The position numbers and the translations under genes are program-made. From Allopusillimonas lactea (GTDB lineage: Bacteria; Pseudomonadota; Gammaproteobacteria; Burkholderiales; Burkholderiaceae_B): DNA of 64,000 nt. The stretch spans positions 1-64,000 of the forward strand of contig NZ_JAJJOZ010000002.1 in the NCBI RefSeq assembly GCF_021653995.1. Direction: 5' to 3'. Positions 17,069 through 25,458 of this stretch are shown piece by piece. Below the pieces are notes generated by a model. That model saw only the letters and a program-made list of their open reading frames with translations, searched no databases and was not told where the DNA came from. The number at the start of each line of letters is the position of its first letter. Positions within the stretch are counted from its first letter, which is position 1.

Positions 17069-18628
17069 ATGTCTCTGCGCGCCCACGAACCCATCGCCGC
17101 CATCGCCACCGCCCCCGGCCGCGGCGGCATCGGCGTCGTACGCATTTCAGGACGCAACCTCGCCCCCTTGGTGCAGAAGCTTTTCGGTGCGCCGCTCAAA
17201 CCGCGCCACGCCCACTACCTGCCCTTCAACGACGAGGCCGGCCAAGCCATCGACGCAGGTATTGCCCTGTATTTCAAGGCACCACACTCCTACACCGGCG
17301 AAGACGTTATCGAACTGCAAGGCCATGGCGGCCCTGCCGTATTGCGCCGTCTGCTCCAGCATTGCCTGCGAACGGGTAGCGAATTCGGCCTGCGCTTGGC
17401 CGAGCCCGGCGAGTTCACCCAGCGCGCCTTCCTGAACGACCGCATGGATCTCGCTCAGGCCGAAGCCGTGGCCGACCTCATCGACGCCTCGTCCGACGCC
17501 GCCGCACGCAGCGCCATGGCATCACTCAGCGGCGCCTTTTCCAACCAGGTCAACGCGCTGAGCGACCGCATCGTCCATTTGCGCATGTTGGTCGAGGCCA
17601 CCCTCGACTTTCCTGAAGAAGAAATCGACTTCCTTGAAAAATACCAGGCCGCCTCCACGCTCGCCGCTATCCGGCAAGACCTGGCTGCCCTGACCACTCA
17701 GGCCCGCCAAGGCATGATCCTGCGCGAAGGGCTGCACGTCGTGCTGGCCGGCCAGCCCAACGTCGGCAAATCCAGCCTGCTCAACGCCCTGGCCGGCGAT
17801 GACATCGCCATCGTTACCCCTATCGCCGGCACTACCCGCGATAAAGTCATCCAGCAGATCCACATCGACGGCGTGCCCATGCACATCATCGACACCGCCG
17901 GCCTGCGCGAAACCGACGACACCGTCGAAAGCATAGGCATCGCCCGCAGCTGGGCCGAAATCGAAAAAGCCAACGTCATCCTGCACCTGCAAGACGCCCG
18001 CGACCCAGACAGCCCCCTGGACACCGCCATCACCGCCCGCCTGCCCGCGCGCACGCCCGTGCTGAAGGTATATAACAAGTGGGATCTGCTGGCAGGCGTT
18101 GGCAAGGCCGGCCCATGCAGCGCGCCCGACGCCCTTTCAACGCCCCACATTTCAACCAAACCCGCCGCGCTTCCCGCGGCCATCGGCAAAAACACCCCCA
18201 CCCAGCCCGGCGCAGCAGCCGCGCGCGCCGCCACTGCCACAAGCGCCGCCACAAAAGGCGGCTTGCCAGACGGCGCCGGCAGTGCAGCGGGCATCGCCAA
18301 CACCCCTACATCGCCCACCGTCCTCTACATTTCCGCCAAAACCGGCGAAGGCCTGGACGCCCTGCGTCGGCAACTGCTCGATATCGCTGGCTGGAACCCC
18401 GGCAACGAATCCCCGTGGCTCGCCCGCGAACGCCACCTCACCGCCCTCGAAGCCGCCCGCAACCACCTCACCCTCGCCGCCGAACACGCCAGCCACAGCG
18501 ACCAGGTACTCGACCTCTTTGCCGAAGAACTCCGCCTTGCCCACGAAGCGCTCTGCCAAATCACCGGCCAGTTCACAAGCGACGATTTGCTGGGGGAGAT
18601 ATTTTCTAGTTTCTGCATCGGGAAGTGA
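17069..18628 (+). CDS. mnmE: tRNA modification GTPase MnmE (with enlarged G domain)
   Basis: GTPase that works with MnmG to make 5-carboxymethylaminomethyl-type uridines at the tRNA wobble position. Order of parts: N-terminal folate-binding domain (to about 120), helical domain, G domain with G1 GQPNVGKSS (228-236), G2 GTTRD (254-258), G3 DTAG (275-278) and G4 NKWD (336-339), and the C-terminal FCIGK. Between G4 and G5 (SAK 422-424) lies an inserted Ala/Pro/Thr/Gly-rich segment of about 75 residues (342-416), making the protein 519 residues instead of about 450. It has no stop codons, so it looks tolerated. The gene's last 18 bp are also an island integration site. Confidence 0.96.
   Translation: MSLRAHEPIAAIATAPGRGGIGVVRISGRNLAPLVQKLFGAPLKPRHAHYLPFNDEAGQAIDAGIALYFKAPHSYTGEDVIELQGHGGPAVLRRLLQHCLRTGSEFGLRLAEPGEFTQRAFLNDRMDLAQAEAVADLIDASSDAAARSAMASLSGAFSNQVNALSDRIVHLRMLVEATLDFPEEEIDFLEKYQAASTLAAIRQDLAALTTQARQGMILREGLHVVLAGQPNVGKSSLLNALAGDDIAIVTPIAGTTRDKVIQQIHIDGVPMHIIDTAGLRETDDTVESIGIARSWAEIEKANVILHLQDARDPDSPLDTAITARLPARTPVLKVYNKWDLLAGVGKAGPCSAPDALSTPHISTKPAALPAAIGKNTPTQPGAAAARAATATSAATKGGLPDGAGSAAGIANTPTSPTVLYISAKTGEGLDALRRQLLDIAGWNPGNESPWLARERHLTALEAARNHLTLAAEHASHSDQVLDLFAEELRLAHEALCQITGQFTSDDLLGEIFSSFCIGK
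18611..18628 (+). other. Probable attachment site at the 3' end of mnmE
   Basis: The last 18 bp of mnmE (encoding FCIGK and the stop) correspond to the place where Salmonella genomic island 1 and its relatives integrate (3' end of trmE/thdF). An integrase remnant starts just beyond. I found no second copy of this 18-mer in the window, so the far junction is lost, diverged or elsewhere. Confidence 0.5.
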
Positions 18629-18660
18629 GGTGGGGTCCAGGCGACCGCCAGAGCGTGACA

Positions 18661-19120
18661 ATGCCTCGCCGCTACCTGGAAAAGGACATCCTGCCGCACA
18701 TCGGCAGCAAGCCGATCCGCGACATCACCGCTGAGGACGTGCGCAGCGTCATCTGGCGCAAGAAGGAACAAGGCTTCGATGCCGCCGCCGGCCAGGTGCG
18801 CGGCCTGCTCAAGCGCATGTTCGATTACGCACTGATCTGCGGCCTCATCCAGGCCAACCCGGTCATGGCCCTGCCGATTCGGCACGTCTACCGCGCCGCC
18901 GCCCGCGAACGGGCGCTGACGCCGGACGAGGCCCGGCAGTTCCTACGCGCCATGCAAACCTCCAACATCCGCCGCCAGTTCAAGATCGCCTTCCAGTTGA
19001 TCCTGATGACCCTGGTGCGCAAGTCCGAGCTGATGCTGGCGCAGTGGAAAGACGTGCATCTGGACGAAGGTGAATGGCATATTCCGGTCGAGAACTCCAA
19101 GACCGGCAAGCCGCACATCG
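18661..19120 (+). pseudogene. Tyrosine recombinase (integrase) fragment
   Basis: The readable part starts in the core-binding domain (RRYLEKDILPHIGSKPIRDIT) and continues into the catalytic domain with its first Arg (LVRKSELMLAQWKDV) and the SKTGKPH strand. It then breaks off at about 19120. The N-terminal arm-binding domain and the C-terminal HxxR and Tyr nucleophile are missing, so it cannot be active. The style is that of P4-type integrases. It lies immediately downstream of mnmE in the same orientation. The reading frame continues for about 40 more codons, but these match nothing of an integrase. Confidence 0.8.
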
Positions 19121-19466
19121 CCTACCGGCGAAGTCACCACGGGCTTTCATCCGTTCCACCTGGGAGCCTTGCCCAACTTCCAGCCAGGGCAGCGCGAGAT
19201 CGTCGGCCAGACATTACGTACCAGCGAACAATTCATCTTGAGCCGTGAAAGTGGCCACCCGGAAAGCCGCAGGCTATAACGTTCAGGTCAGCAGAGGCTT
19301 CACCGAGCTGAAGCCATGCAACTACACCGCTACGGAGGGGCAGACTGCCCATAACCTGAGGGAAGCCGTTACGGAAACCAGCCGCATCAAACAGATGCTG
19401 TTCGGTAGTTTCACCCGCTGCCTGTACCCCCTGCAGAAGTTCGACTCCGACACCTCTGCGATATGA
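19121..19466 (+). pseudogene. Fragment of a type III restriction-like helicase/nuclease (Res)
   Basis: Two segments in different frames read like consecutive pieces of one protein. The first, about 19127-19240, contains FQPGQREIVGQTLRTSEQF. The second, 19245-19466, contains YNVQVSRGFTELKP and LYPLQKFDSDT, which I recognise from the C-terminal part of DEAD/DEAH-type Res subunits. A frameshift near 19240 joins them, and the sequence ends just after FDSDT, where the nuclease domain would follow. It abuts the integrase remnant with no gap, which indicates a deletion junction. Family assignment from memory of the motif only. Confidence 0.5.
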
Positions 19467-19583
19467 AGTCAAGGACGCTGCAGAGGGAGGCAGTCCAGCC
19501 TGATGCTCAAGTCTCGGACGTCATCACGCTAGGCAAATCGTGATGATCGACGTCCGTTTGCGCCAAGTACCCGGCTGCGGCCA

Positions 19584-19722
19584 GTAACCTACAACACCAA
19601 GCACTACAACCTGACTGCCATCATCGCCATAGGCTACAAAGCGAATGCTGAACGTGCGGTGCCATTCCGCAAGTGAGCCACCTGGATCGTCGAGGAATTC
19701 GCCATCAAGGAGCCAAGGCAGC
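19584..19722 (+). pseudogene. RhuM-family protein fragment with an internal stop
   Basis: The frame from 19584 reads VTYNTKHYNLTAIIAIGYKA, then NAERAVPFRK, a TGA stop, and ATWIVEEFAIK. This follows the RhuM/Fic-associated motif in which HYNLDAIISVGYRVNS...FR is followed by WAT. The stop sits exactly where the conserved Trp (TGG) would be, so a single base change explains it. No start and no continuation are found. A 12-bp tandem duplication (ATCCTGATGGAG, 19733-19756) follows. Confidence 0.55.
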
Positions 19723-19758
19723 ACTCCCATCAATCCTGATGGAGATCCTGATGGAGAT

Positions 19759-20670
19759 CTACGAACCTATCGACAAATGCGCCTCAAACCAATCCGCTGC
19801 GGCCGTACTCGTCTCTTGGAAATGCTCCCGATATACAGAGTAATGCCCACCCGGAACTTCCAGCAGTTTCTTGGTTGTGGTCAACGCATCGAATGCCTCG
19901 CGCTGAAGCTGGTAAGGTGTCGTGGTGTCCTGGTCGGCAATAATCATCAACACCGGCACACTTGTGATTCGGTAAAGGTAGCTTCCCGGCTCGTAATTGC
20001 GCGCCAAGGCTACGGACGCCAGCGTTGTGTAATCACGCCATTCAGGACAGCGCCGGCCTTCAGACGCCATATACTCAAACGACGCATTATCGGGATAGGT
20101 CACCCGTTCCGCTGGATCATCGCTCACGGTTTTCTGCGTCTTCATGTCAGCACCCGCAAATACCGCCTCACGATCCGCGATGAACGCGTCCCACTGCGCC
20201 GTCCAGGCTTCCGTGGTCATCCGTTCTTTAGCAGCCCGCCAACTGCTTATCGTTGGCACCTGGGAAACCACGCATTTAACACGCGGATCCGTCGCCGCCA
20301 CGCTCAAGGCATGGCCACCGCCATAGCTTGAGCCCCAGACACCGATACGCGCTCCATCGATTTCCGGCTGGCTTCGAACAAAGCTGATGCCTGCGTAAAA
20401 ATCCTCGATCTGACGATTGGGATCAAGATGCTGACGTGGCTGGCCGTCGCTCTTTCCCAGGTGTCGATAGTCAAACGTCAATGCGGCAATACCGCGTGCA
20501 ACGATAGCGTGCGCATATTCTTCGAGATCACCCCCTGCGACCATGCCCCAGCCATGGCCAAGCACTACGCACGGCAACGGTTGACCATCCTTGGCGCCCG
20601 GCAGATAAAACGTCCCGCGAATAACCTCACCACCAAGTTGATAAGCCACCTTTCTGCTTGTCCACGACAT
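19759..20670 (-). CDS. Alpha/beta hydrolase (dienelactone hydrolase/DUF-type peptidase fold)
   Basis: 303-residue serine hydrolase of unknown substrate. The nucleophile elbow is GVWGSSYGGGHAL, the oxyanion region is VVLGHGWGMVAGG, and the likely acid and His are in MIIADQDTTTP and EVPGGHYSVYRE. No signal peptide. I start at MSWTSRKVAYQ because AAGGA lies 8 nt upstream. An earlier in-frame ATG at 20730 is less supported. It lies 70 bp downstream of argE on the same strand and may be co-transcribed. The sequence does not say what it acts on. Confidence 0.85.
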   Translation of the reverse strand: MSWTSRKVAYQLGGEVIRGTFYLPGAKDGQPLPCVVLGHGWGMVAGGDLEEYAHAIVARGIAALTFDYRHLGKSDGQPRQHLDPNRQIEDFYAGISFVRSQPEIDGARIGVWGSSYGGGHALSVAATDPRVKCVVSQVPTISSWRAAKERMTTEAWTAQWDAFIADREAVFAGADMKTQKTVSDDPAERVTYPDNASFEYMASEGRRCPEWRDYTTLASVALARNYEPGSYLYRITSVPVLMIIADQDTTTPYQLQREAFDALTTTKKLLEVPGGHYSVYREHFQETSTAAADWFEAHLSIGS

Positions 20671-20739
20671 CCTGACATTCCTTTTGTTCTTCAATAGATT
20701 CAATATATTCTGTTGCGCCAATGATTTCACTACCGCAGC

Positions 20740-21912
20740 CTATGCCACTATCGTGTCGTCATTCAGGCTCAAACTATGTATCAACTTACCCATAAACACC
20801 TCACATGCCTCCACCTGCGAGATATCAATGTACTCGTTAGGCTGGTGCGCCTGATCGATAGAGCCCGGCCCGCATACGACGACGGAGTATCCGCGCTGCT
20901 GGAACAGGCCGCCTTCGGTGACATAAGGGACGACACCACAGCATGCGCAGCCCGAGAGCCGCATGGCGATGCGTTGAGCCTCGTCGTCGCCGTCGCTGGT
21001 CAGTGGGGGTGCATACGCGATCAATTCAGTGGTGATCGAGGTATCGGGCGAAACGGCTTTCATTGCCGGGAGCAGGCTATCGCAATAGGCGTGAAAACGA
21101 TCCAGATACGTGCGCTCGCTGTCGCCGGGCAGCATTCGCACATCCCACGTAAATGAGCATTCACGCGAGATGATATTGAGAGCAGTACCGCCATGCACAA
21201 CACCGACGTGGATAGTGGTATACGGTGGTACGAAGGGGCTTTGCGGATTGGCCCGCGCCTTGTTCTCGGCCATCATATCTTCCAGAAACGTGATCAGCCG
21301 CGCCGACGTCATCACCGCGCTGACGCCGCGCTGTATCTGGCTTGAATGCGCCTCGTGGCCGATAACCGTCGTGCGCATAGCCACCATCCCTTTGTGCGCC
21401 ATGATGGGCGCCATGCTACTGGGCTCGCCAATGATTACGGCGCTGGGCTGCGGTATATCGCTCACCATGCGTTCAATCATGGCCGGTGCGCCCAGGCAGC
21501 CCACTTCTTCGTCGTAGCTCAGCGCAAAATGCACGGGCCGCTTCAACCCCGCTTGGATCATGTCCGGCACCATGGCAAGCCCGATGGCAATAAAGGATTT
21601 CATATCGCAAGTGCCGCGTCCGAACAGCCTGCCGTCCTTCTGTGTGATGACGAAGGGGTCGCTATCCCATGGCTGCCCGTCCACCGGCACTACGTCTGTA
21701 TGCCCCGACAGCACCACACCGCCTTCCACACTTGGTCCGACCGTCGCATACAGGTTTGCTTTGCGCCCATCCTCGCTTTTCACCAGATGGCTCTGCACAC
21801 CAAAGCCTTCGAGATACTCGCGCACATAATCGATCAATGCGAGATTGGAATTGCGGGACACCGTATCGAACCCGACCAAGCGAGTGATCATGTCCAGGGA
21901 TTGCTGTTTCAT
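20740..21912 (-). CDS. argE: Acetylornithine deacetylase-like M20 amidohydrolase
   Basis: Zinc-dependent hydrolase that removes the acetyl group from N-acetylornithine, or a close relative acting on another N-acyl amino acid. The 390 residues carry the M20 metal and catalytic motifs: LSGHTDVVPVDGQPW (His and Asp), GRGTCDMKSF (Asp), and SYDEEVGCLGAP with the Glu pair. The dimerisation lid domain lies in between (about 185-295). A second ArgE-like copy distinct from the arginine-pathway enzyme is possible, since betaproteobacteria often use ArgJ instead. Confidence 0.85.
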   Translation of the reverse strand: MKQQSLDMITRLVGFDTVSRNSNLALIDYVREYLEGFGVQSHLVKSEDGRKANLYATVGPSVEGGVVLSGHTDVVPVDGQPWDSDPFVITQKDGRLFGRGTCDMKSFIAIGLAMVPDMIQAGLKRPVHFALSYDEEVGCLGAPAMIERMVSDIPQPSAVIIGEPSSMAPIMAHKGMVAMRTTVIGHEAHSSQIQRGVSAVMTSARLITFLEDMMAENKARANPQSPFVPPYTTIHVGVVHGGTALNIISRECSFTWDVRMLPGDSERTYLDRFHAYCDSLLPAMKAVSPDTSITTELIAYAPPLTSDGDDEAQRIAMRLSGCACCGVVPYVTEGGLFQQRGYSVVVCGPGSIDQAHQPNEYIDISQVEACEVFMGKLIHSLSLNDDTIVA

Positions 21913-22265
21913 GCCGCATCTCCTATCAGGAAATCTGCCGGGCCGCGCACCGGGGTTTGCTGCCCCTGCCTGGCCTTGAATAGTGGGTGCAACGACAGAG
22001 CTTGTTGGCTACAACCGTTTGCCGCAGTGACAACGCATTTTATCCCGCCCCTTCAAGACTGCATCATACGTATAAGCGCACACCCACAACGGCCGCATTT
22101 CCATCAGCAGTTCGCTGACAAGACCCCTCAGCGGTGGATAGCAGGATTGTCCGGTTTAGAGGGGCGGGCATTCTTACTTGATGCCAGCAGTCCACTGATA
22201 TGCGGCCTTGCTTCTGAAGCCTTCTTTGGAATACCCTCGTTTCTTTACGCCCTTCCCCACCCAGC
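21913..22265. other. Intergenic region between divergent argE-like and LOG genes
   Basis: 353 bp with no gene I can support and no clear hairpin or operator. It must hold the promoters of both flanking genes. No good -35/-10 pair stands out. Confidence 0.4.
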
Positions 22266-22865
22266 ATGACGCAACGCATCACCCATATCGCCGTTTTCTG
22301 CGGCTCGAAAGTCGGCAACCAGGCAGCATACCTGGACGCAGCCCGCGAAACCGGGCGCCTACTGGCCCGCCAAGGCATAGGCATCGTTTATGGCGGCGGC
22401 CGCGTTGGCTTGATGGGCGCAATGGCCGATGCCGCGCTGGCCGAAGGCGGCGAGGTATATGGCGTCATGCCCAAGTCGCTGGTCGACAGCGAAATCGCAC
22501 ACACGGGGCTCACTCATCTGCACGTCGTACACACAATGCACGAGCGCAAGGCAAAGATGGCTGAGCTGGCCAACGGTTTTGTTGCACTACCTGGCGGCAG
22601 CGGCACGCTGGAAGAAATATTCGAACAATGGACATGGGCGCAATTGGGCATACACCAGAAACCCTGCGGCTTCCTGAATATCAACGGCTATTACGATCCC
22701 GTACACGAAATGGCCCAAAGAATGGTCGCTGAAGGCTTCATGCTGCAATCGTATGCCGACATGCTGGTATTCACCAACTCGCTGGAGACCATACTATCGC
22801 GCTTTCGCCAATATACGCCGCCGCCGCGCAAATGGCAGGCGCCTGCGGCGCCGATTAAACCCTGA
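22266..22865 (+). CDS. LOG family protein (nucleoside 5'-monophosphate phosphoribohydrolase)
   Basis: 199 residues of the LOG/TIGR00730 type. Plant members release active cytokinins, and bacterial members split AMP-like nucleotides at the N-glycosidic bond. The two family signatures are present: GGGRVGLMG (about residues 41-49) and PGGSGTLEE with its catalytic Arg/Glu region (about 112-120). Stand-alone gene, divergent from argE. A role in purine salvage or purine-derived signalling is a family inference. Confidence 0.92.
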   Translation: MTQRITHIAVFCGSKVGNQAAYLDAARETGRLLARQGIGIVYGGGRVGLMGAMADAALAEGGEVYGVMPKSLVDSEIAHTGLTHLHVVHTMHERKAKMAELANGFVALPGGSGTLEEIFEQWTWAQLGIHQKPCGFLNINGYYDPVHEMAQRMVAEGFMLQSYADMLVFTNSLETILSRFRQYTPPPRKWQAPAAPIKP

Positions 22866-22944
22866 ATCACCACAAGGCATAAACCGCATCAGGCGCTTGC
22901 ATCGCCAAGCCTCGGAGAAACACCGCGCCCACGGCCCTACTACA

Positions 22945-23397
22945 TTATCTGTGCAACGCCATTGCCTGCCGCACTATCGCAGCAACATCGGTGCTGGTCA
23001 CCAGGGGAAGGCTGTCCATGTCATCCACCGGCACCCAGCGCGCATCACCTGCGTCGTCGCCCGCAACCGGCTCACCCCGCAGCCAGTCGCACAGCACCAC
23101 GACAAGCACGTAATGCCATATCGCGGTGCCCCCCTCATCGCGATGCAATACCTCTACCGCCGTAACAACCTGCCGCGCCTGCGCATAAACACCAGTTTCT
23201 TCGCATAATTCGCGCTCCGCCGCCGCCAGCATCGATTCGCCCCATTCGATCTTGCCCCCCGGCAAGCCCCACCGGCCCGCGTTGGGTGGCCGGCCGCGCT
23301 GCACCATCAGTACACACCCGTTTCGCACCACTACAGCGACTGCGGCAGGCACGGGGCGTTGCAGTAGCGTATCAGGCAAGCCATTGTCCGATGCCAT
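22945..23397 (-). CDS. NUDIX hydrolase
   Basis: About 150 residues. The NUDIX box is complete: GGKIEWGESMLAAAERELCEETG, fitting GX5EX7REUXEEXGU. Enzymes of this family hydrolyse nucleoside diphosphates linked to another group, and the substrate here is not predictable. The ATG at 23397 (MASDNGLPD) is preferred because GGAGGT lies 7 nt upstream. Longer starts would place that site inside or too close to the codon. It is convergent with the LOG gene. Confidence 0.9.
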   Translation of the reverse strand: MASDNGLPDTLLQRPVPAAVAVVVRNGCVLMVQRGRPPNAGRWGLPGGKIEWGESMLAAAERELCEETGVYAQARQVVTAVEVLHRDEGGTAIWHYVLVVVLCDWLRGEPVAGDDAGDARWVPVDDMDSLPLVTSTDVAAIVRQAMALHR

Positions 23398-23467
23398 GTT
23401 CATACCTCCGTGACGCGGCGTTGAAATATGCCATTGGCTACAATGCCACTTCCACTGTGTCGCGACC

Positions 23468-23941
23468 ATGTCCGACCCGCTTCATGATTTTTTCTTTACA
23501 GCAGCCATGCAGGGCATAAAACGCAAACTCGTCTACGTCACCCTGTACGAACTGATCGCCATTATCGTAACCAGCTTCGGCCTGTCGTCACTGACCAGCC
23601 ACGGGTTGGGCCACGCCACGGTCGCGGCAGTTACATCGTCGATCATCGCCATCATCTGGAATGTGGTCTTCAACACGCTGTTCGAATACTGGGAAGCACG
23701 CCAAACCCGACGCGGCCGCAGCATCCTGCGCCGCGTCGCACACGCCATCGGTTTTGAAGGCGGCCTGGTCTTCATGCTGGTACCGTTGTTCGCCTGGTGG
23801 CTCAACATCACACTCTGGCAAGCCTTTGTGCTGGACATTGGCCTGCTCTTGTTCTTTCTGGCTTATACCTTTGCATTCAATCTGATGTTTGACCGCATTT
23901 TCGGGTTGCCAGCATCAGCCATGCCGCAGGAAGCCGCCTAG
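23468..23941 (+). CDS. PACE family multidrug/biocide efflux protein
   Basis: 157-residue membrane protein with four hydrophobic helices arranged as two similar halves, the bacterial transmembrane pair layout of AceI. Conserved features are QGIKRKLVYVTLYELIAI at the start of the first half and RVAHAIGFEGGLVFMLVPLFAWWLN, with its membrane Glu, at the start of the second. AceI-type proteins export chlorhexidine and short diamines in exchange for protons. The start codon lies within 75 bp of the divergent NUDIX gene. Confidence 0.9.
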   Translation: MSDPLHDFFFTAAMQGIKRKLVYVTLYELIAIIVTSFGLSSLTSHGLGHATVAAVTSSIIAIIWNVVFNTLFEYWEARQTRRGRSILRRVAHAIGFEGGLVFMLVPLFAWWLNITLWQAFVLDIGLLLFFLAYTFAFNLMFDRIFGLPASAMPQEAA

Positions 23942-24026
23942 TCGCGATGGCGCCAACAACCGCTTTGCCGTGCGTTCATGCAACAGCTGAGCGATATTAT
24001 CGTTTTATATCAAGCCCATAAAAGCG

Positions 24027-24233
24027 TATAATCGACCTGTGCAAAATACCAGCCTCTCAATGAACGCCGAGCCCGCAATCATTGCCGATACCTCCCTGTC
24101 GCTGCAATTGCGCATCATCCGCGCGGTAGCCAGTTCCACGGCTATCGAAACGGGCCAGCCCATCAAAGATCTCGAAAGTCTGCTCAAGGCTCAAACCAGC
24201 AAGTTCCAGCAGCTTGCGCTAGCTTCTGCCTGA
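24027..24233 (+). CDS. Small hypothetical protein (57-64 residues) with its own promoter
   Basis: A consensus TATAAT at 24027-24032 is followed seven nt later by a GTG (24039) that opens a 64-codon frame. An internal ATG at 24060 gives 57 residues (MNAEPAIIADTSLSLQLRII...). Either leaderless translation from the GTG or the short-leader ATG is possible. No ribosome-binding site is seen. The predicted protein is mildly amphipathic and lacks any domain I recognise. It is convergent with the fic gene (12-bp gap). The coding call is tentative, and a small RNA is the alternative. Confidence 0.35.
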   Translation, partial: YNRPVQNTSLSMNAEPAIIADTSLSLQLRIIRAVASSTAIETGQPIKDLESLLKAQTSKFQQLALASA

Positions 24234-24244
24234 TCTTCCCGCTA

Positions 24245-24862
24245 TTAACGCGCCAGCGCTTTATCTACCCACTTCTGCATGGGGGCATAGTCGCAGCCCA
24301 GGCCAGCCTGTATAGCGGCAATGTATCCGGCGCGATTGGCTTCCCAACTCGTGTAGTCCAAAGGGCCAAACCCGGCCTGTGCAGCCATAACGTCTGCCAA
24401 CAAGCGTGAAATCCTGCCATTTCCTTCTCTAAATGGATGGAGGAGAATAAATTCCACGTGGACGACCGCGATCGCTTCGACGAGTTTATCGCGGGCAAAA
24501 CCGACGCATGGCGTATAACGCGCCAAATACACCTTTTCAAATTCCGTCATTAATCGCGGCACTTGTGCGGCGGGCGCAAAGGGAAACCCGTCTTTGCTCA
24601 TATTCACAGAGCGCGGCTGGCCAGCCCAGACATAAATATTGCCCAGCCAGCGTTGGTGCCAGGTGCGAATATGCGCCATCGTCAATCTACCCAGCGGCAG
24701 ATTATCTTCCAGCACTGAGTGATACAGCTTCTGCAGCAGTATCAGTTCCGCCTCGTCCATATCGGCGGATGAAGAAATGCCAAGCTTATTGGCCAATACC
24801 TGATCGTCTGAGCCAGGTTCGAACATTGCCTGGGCACCGCTCACATCGTATCGCGTCGTCAT
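24245..24862 (-). CDS. Fic domain protein (AMP-transferase family)
   Basis: 205 residues. The catalytic loop is the canonical HPFREGNGRISR (His142 to Arg153), matching HxFx(D/E)GNGRxxR, so AMPylation activity is chemically possible. The upstream beta-hairpin region WAGQPRSVNMSK is also typical. No (S/T)xxxE(G/N) inhibitory motif is evident within the protein, and no antitoxin-like gene lies directly upstream on its strand. Start at 24862 is chosen for GGAG at about 8 nt. Targets unknown. Confidence 0.9.
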   Translation of the reverse strand: MTTRYDVSGAQAMFEPGSDDQVLANKLGISSSADMDEAELILLQKLYHSVLEDNLPLGRLTMAHIRTWHQRWLGNIYVWAGQPRSVNMSKDGFPFAPAAQVPRLMTEFEKVYLARYTPCVGFARDKLVEAIAVVHVEFILLHPFREGNGRISRLLADVMAAQAGFGPLDYTSWEANRAGYIAAIQAGLGCDYAPMQKWVDKALAR

Positions 24863-25163
24863 CGCATTTCTCCGCTTCGATGTTTTTGCTTGCATTGTAG
24901 GCAGGCAGGGCGCGTGCCGCCCATCCCGGCTATGCAATGCTGCACCGCGTCAGCTCAAGCAGCCATCCGGAGGGCAAGGCTCAGGCGTCGCATGCCACAT
25001 GGCACGCTCCAAGACGCCTTACATGACAATTTTCGGGCTGTACTGGCGGAATGAGGCTATTGCTGGGGACAATCCGCCCCTCTGGCCTTCTGTGCCCTCT
25101 ATTCTTCGCCTTGTATTTACAAATAGTTTCAAAATAAATTTACGGGCGACGCCGCGTACAGCC

Positions 25164-25353
25164 TGTGGATAACTAGAGGGAAGCGGAAATGTGCATAGCT
25201 TGTTGATGAGTTCTGGATAACGATGCACAACACTTCAAAGCGAAAAATTGTCCGCAATCCATCCACCAAAAAAACAGACCTTATGCCCATCATCCAAAAG
25301 CCCGGAAAGCCAACGCCTATGCACTGTTCCCTTAGTTATCCCAGTTATCCACA
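25164..25353. promoter_or_regulatory. DnaA-box cluster upstream of the origin region
   Basis: Two perfect boxes in opposite orientation: TGTGGATAA (25164-25172) and TTATCCACA (25345-25353). A one-mismatch box TCTGGATAA (25213-25221) lies between them. An AT-rich stretch follows at about 25375-25402. It lies about 2.2 kb from the main origin candidate. It could be part of a split origin or a DnaA-titrating site. Confidence 0.5.
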
Positions 25354-25429
25354 GACACCCATCATCATTACCAATTTCATATAAAAGAAGTTATTAAAAA
25401 CCCCTTAGATCCCACCCTGCCAGCCTCGC

Positions 25430-25457
25430 TTCACAGAACTTTAAGCAGCGCTATACT
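25430..25457 (+). promoter_or_regulatory. Candidate sigma-70 promoter for a small RNA
   Basis: TTCACA (25430-25435), a 16-bp spacer and TATACT (25452-25457). Transcription would start near 25464. No protein gene follows on this strand; a small-RNA candidate does. Confidence 0.45.
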
Positions 25458-25458
25458 T

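Noticed and set aside
22070..22200. A riboswitch or attenuator in the argE-LOG gap
   Set aside because: No stable stem, leader peptide or known aptamer pattern could be seen.
22945..23208. Plus-strand frames overlapping the NUDIX gene
   Set aside because: These are composition shadows. The NUDIX box on the opposite strand is complete and explains the coding signal.
24245..24862. Fic as part of a classic two-gene toxin-antitoxin operon
   Set aside because: No small gene precedes it on the same strand. The only small frame nearby is convergent, so the pairing is unsupported.
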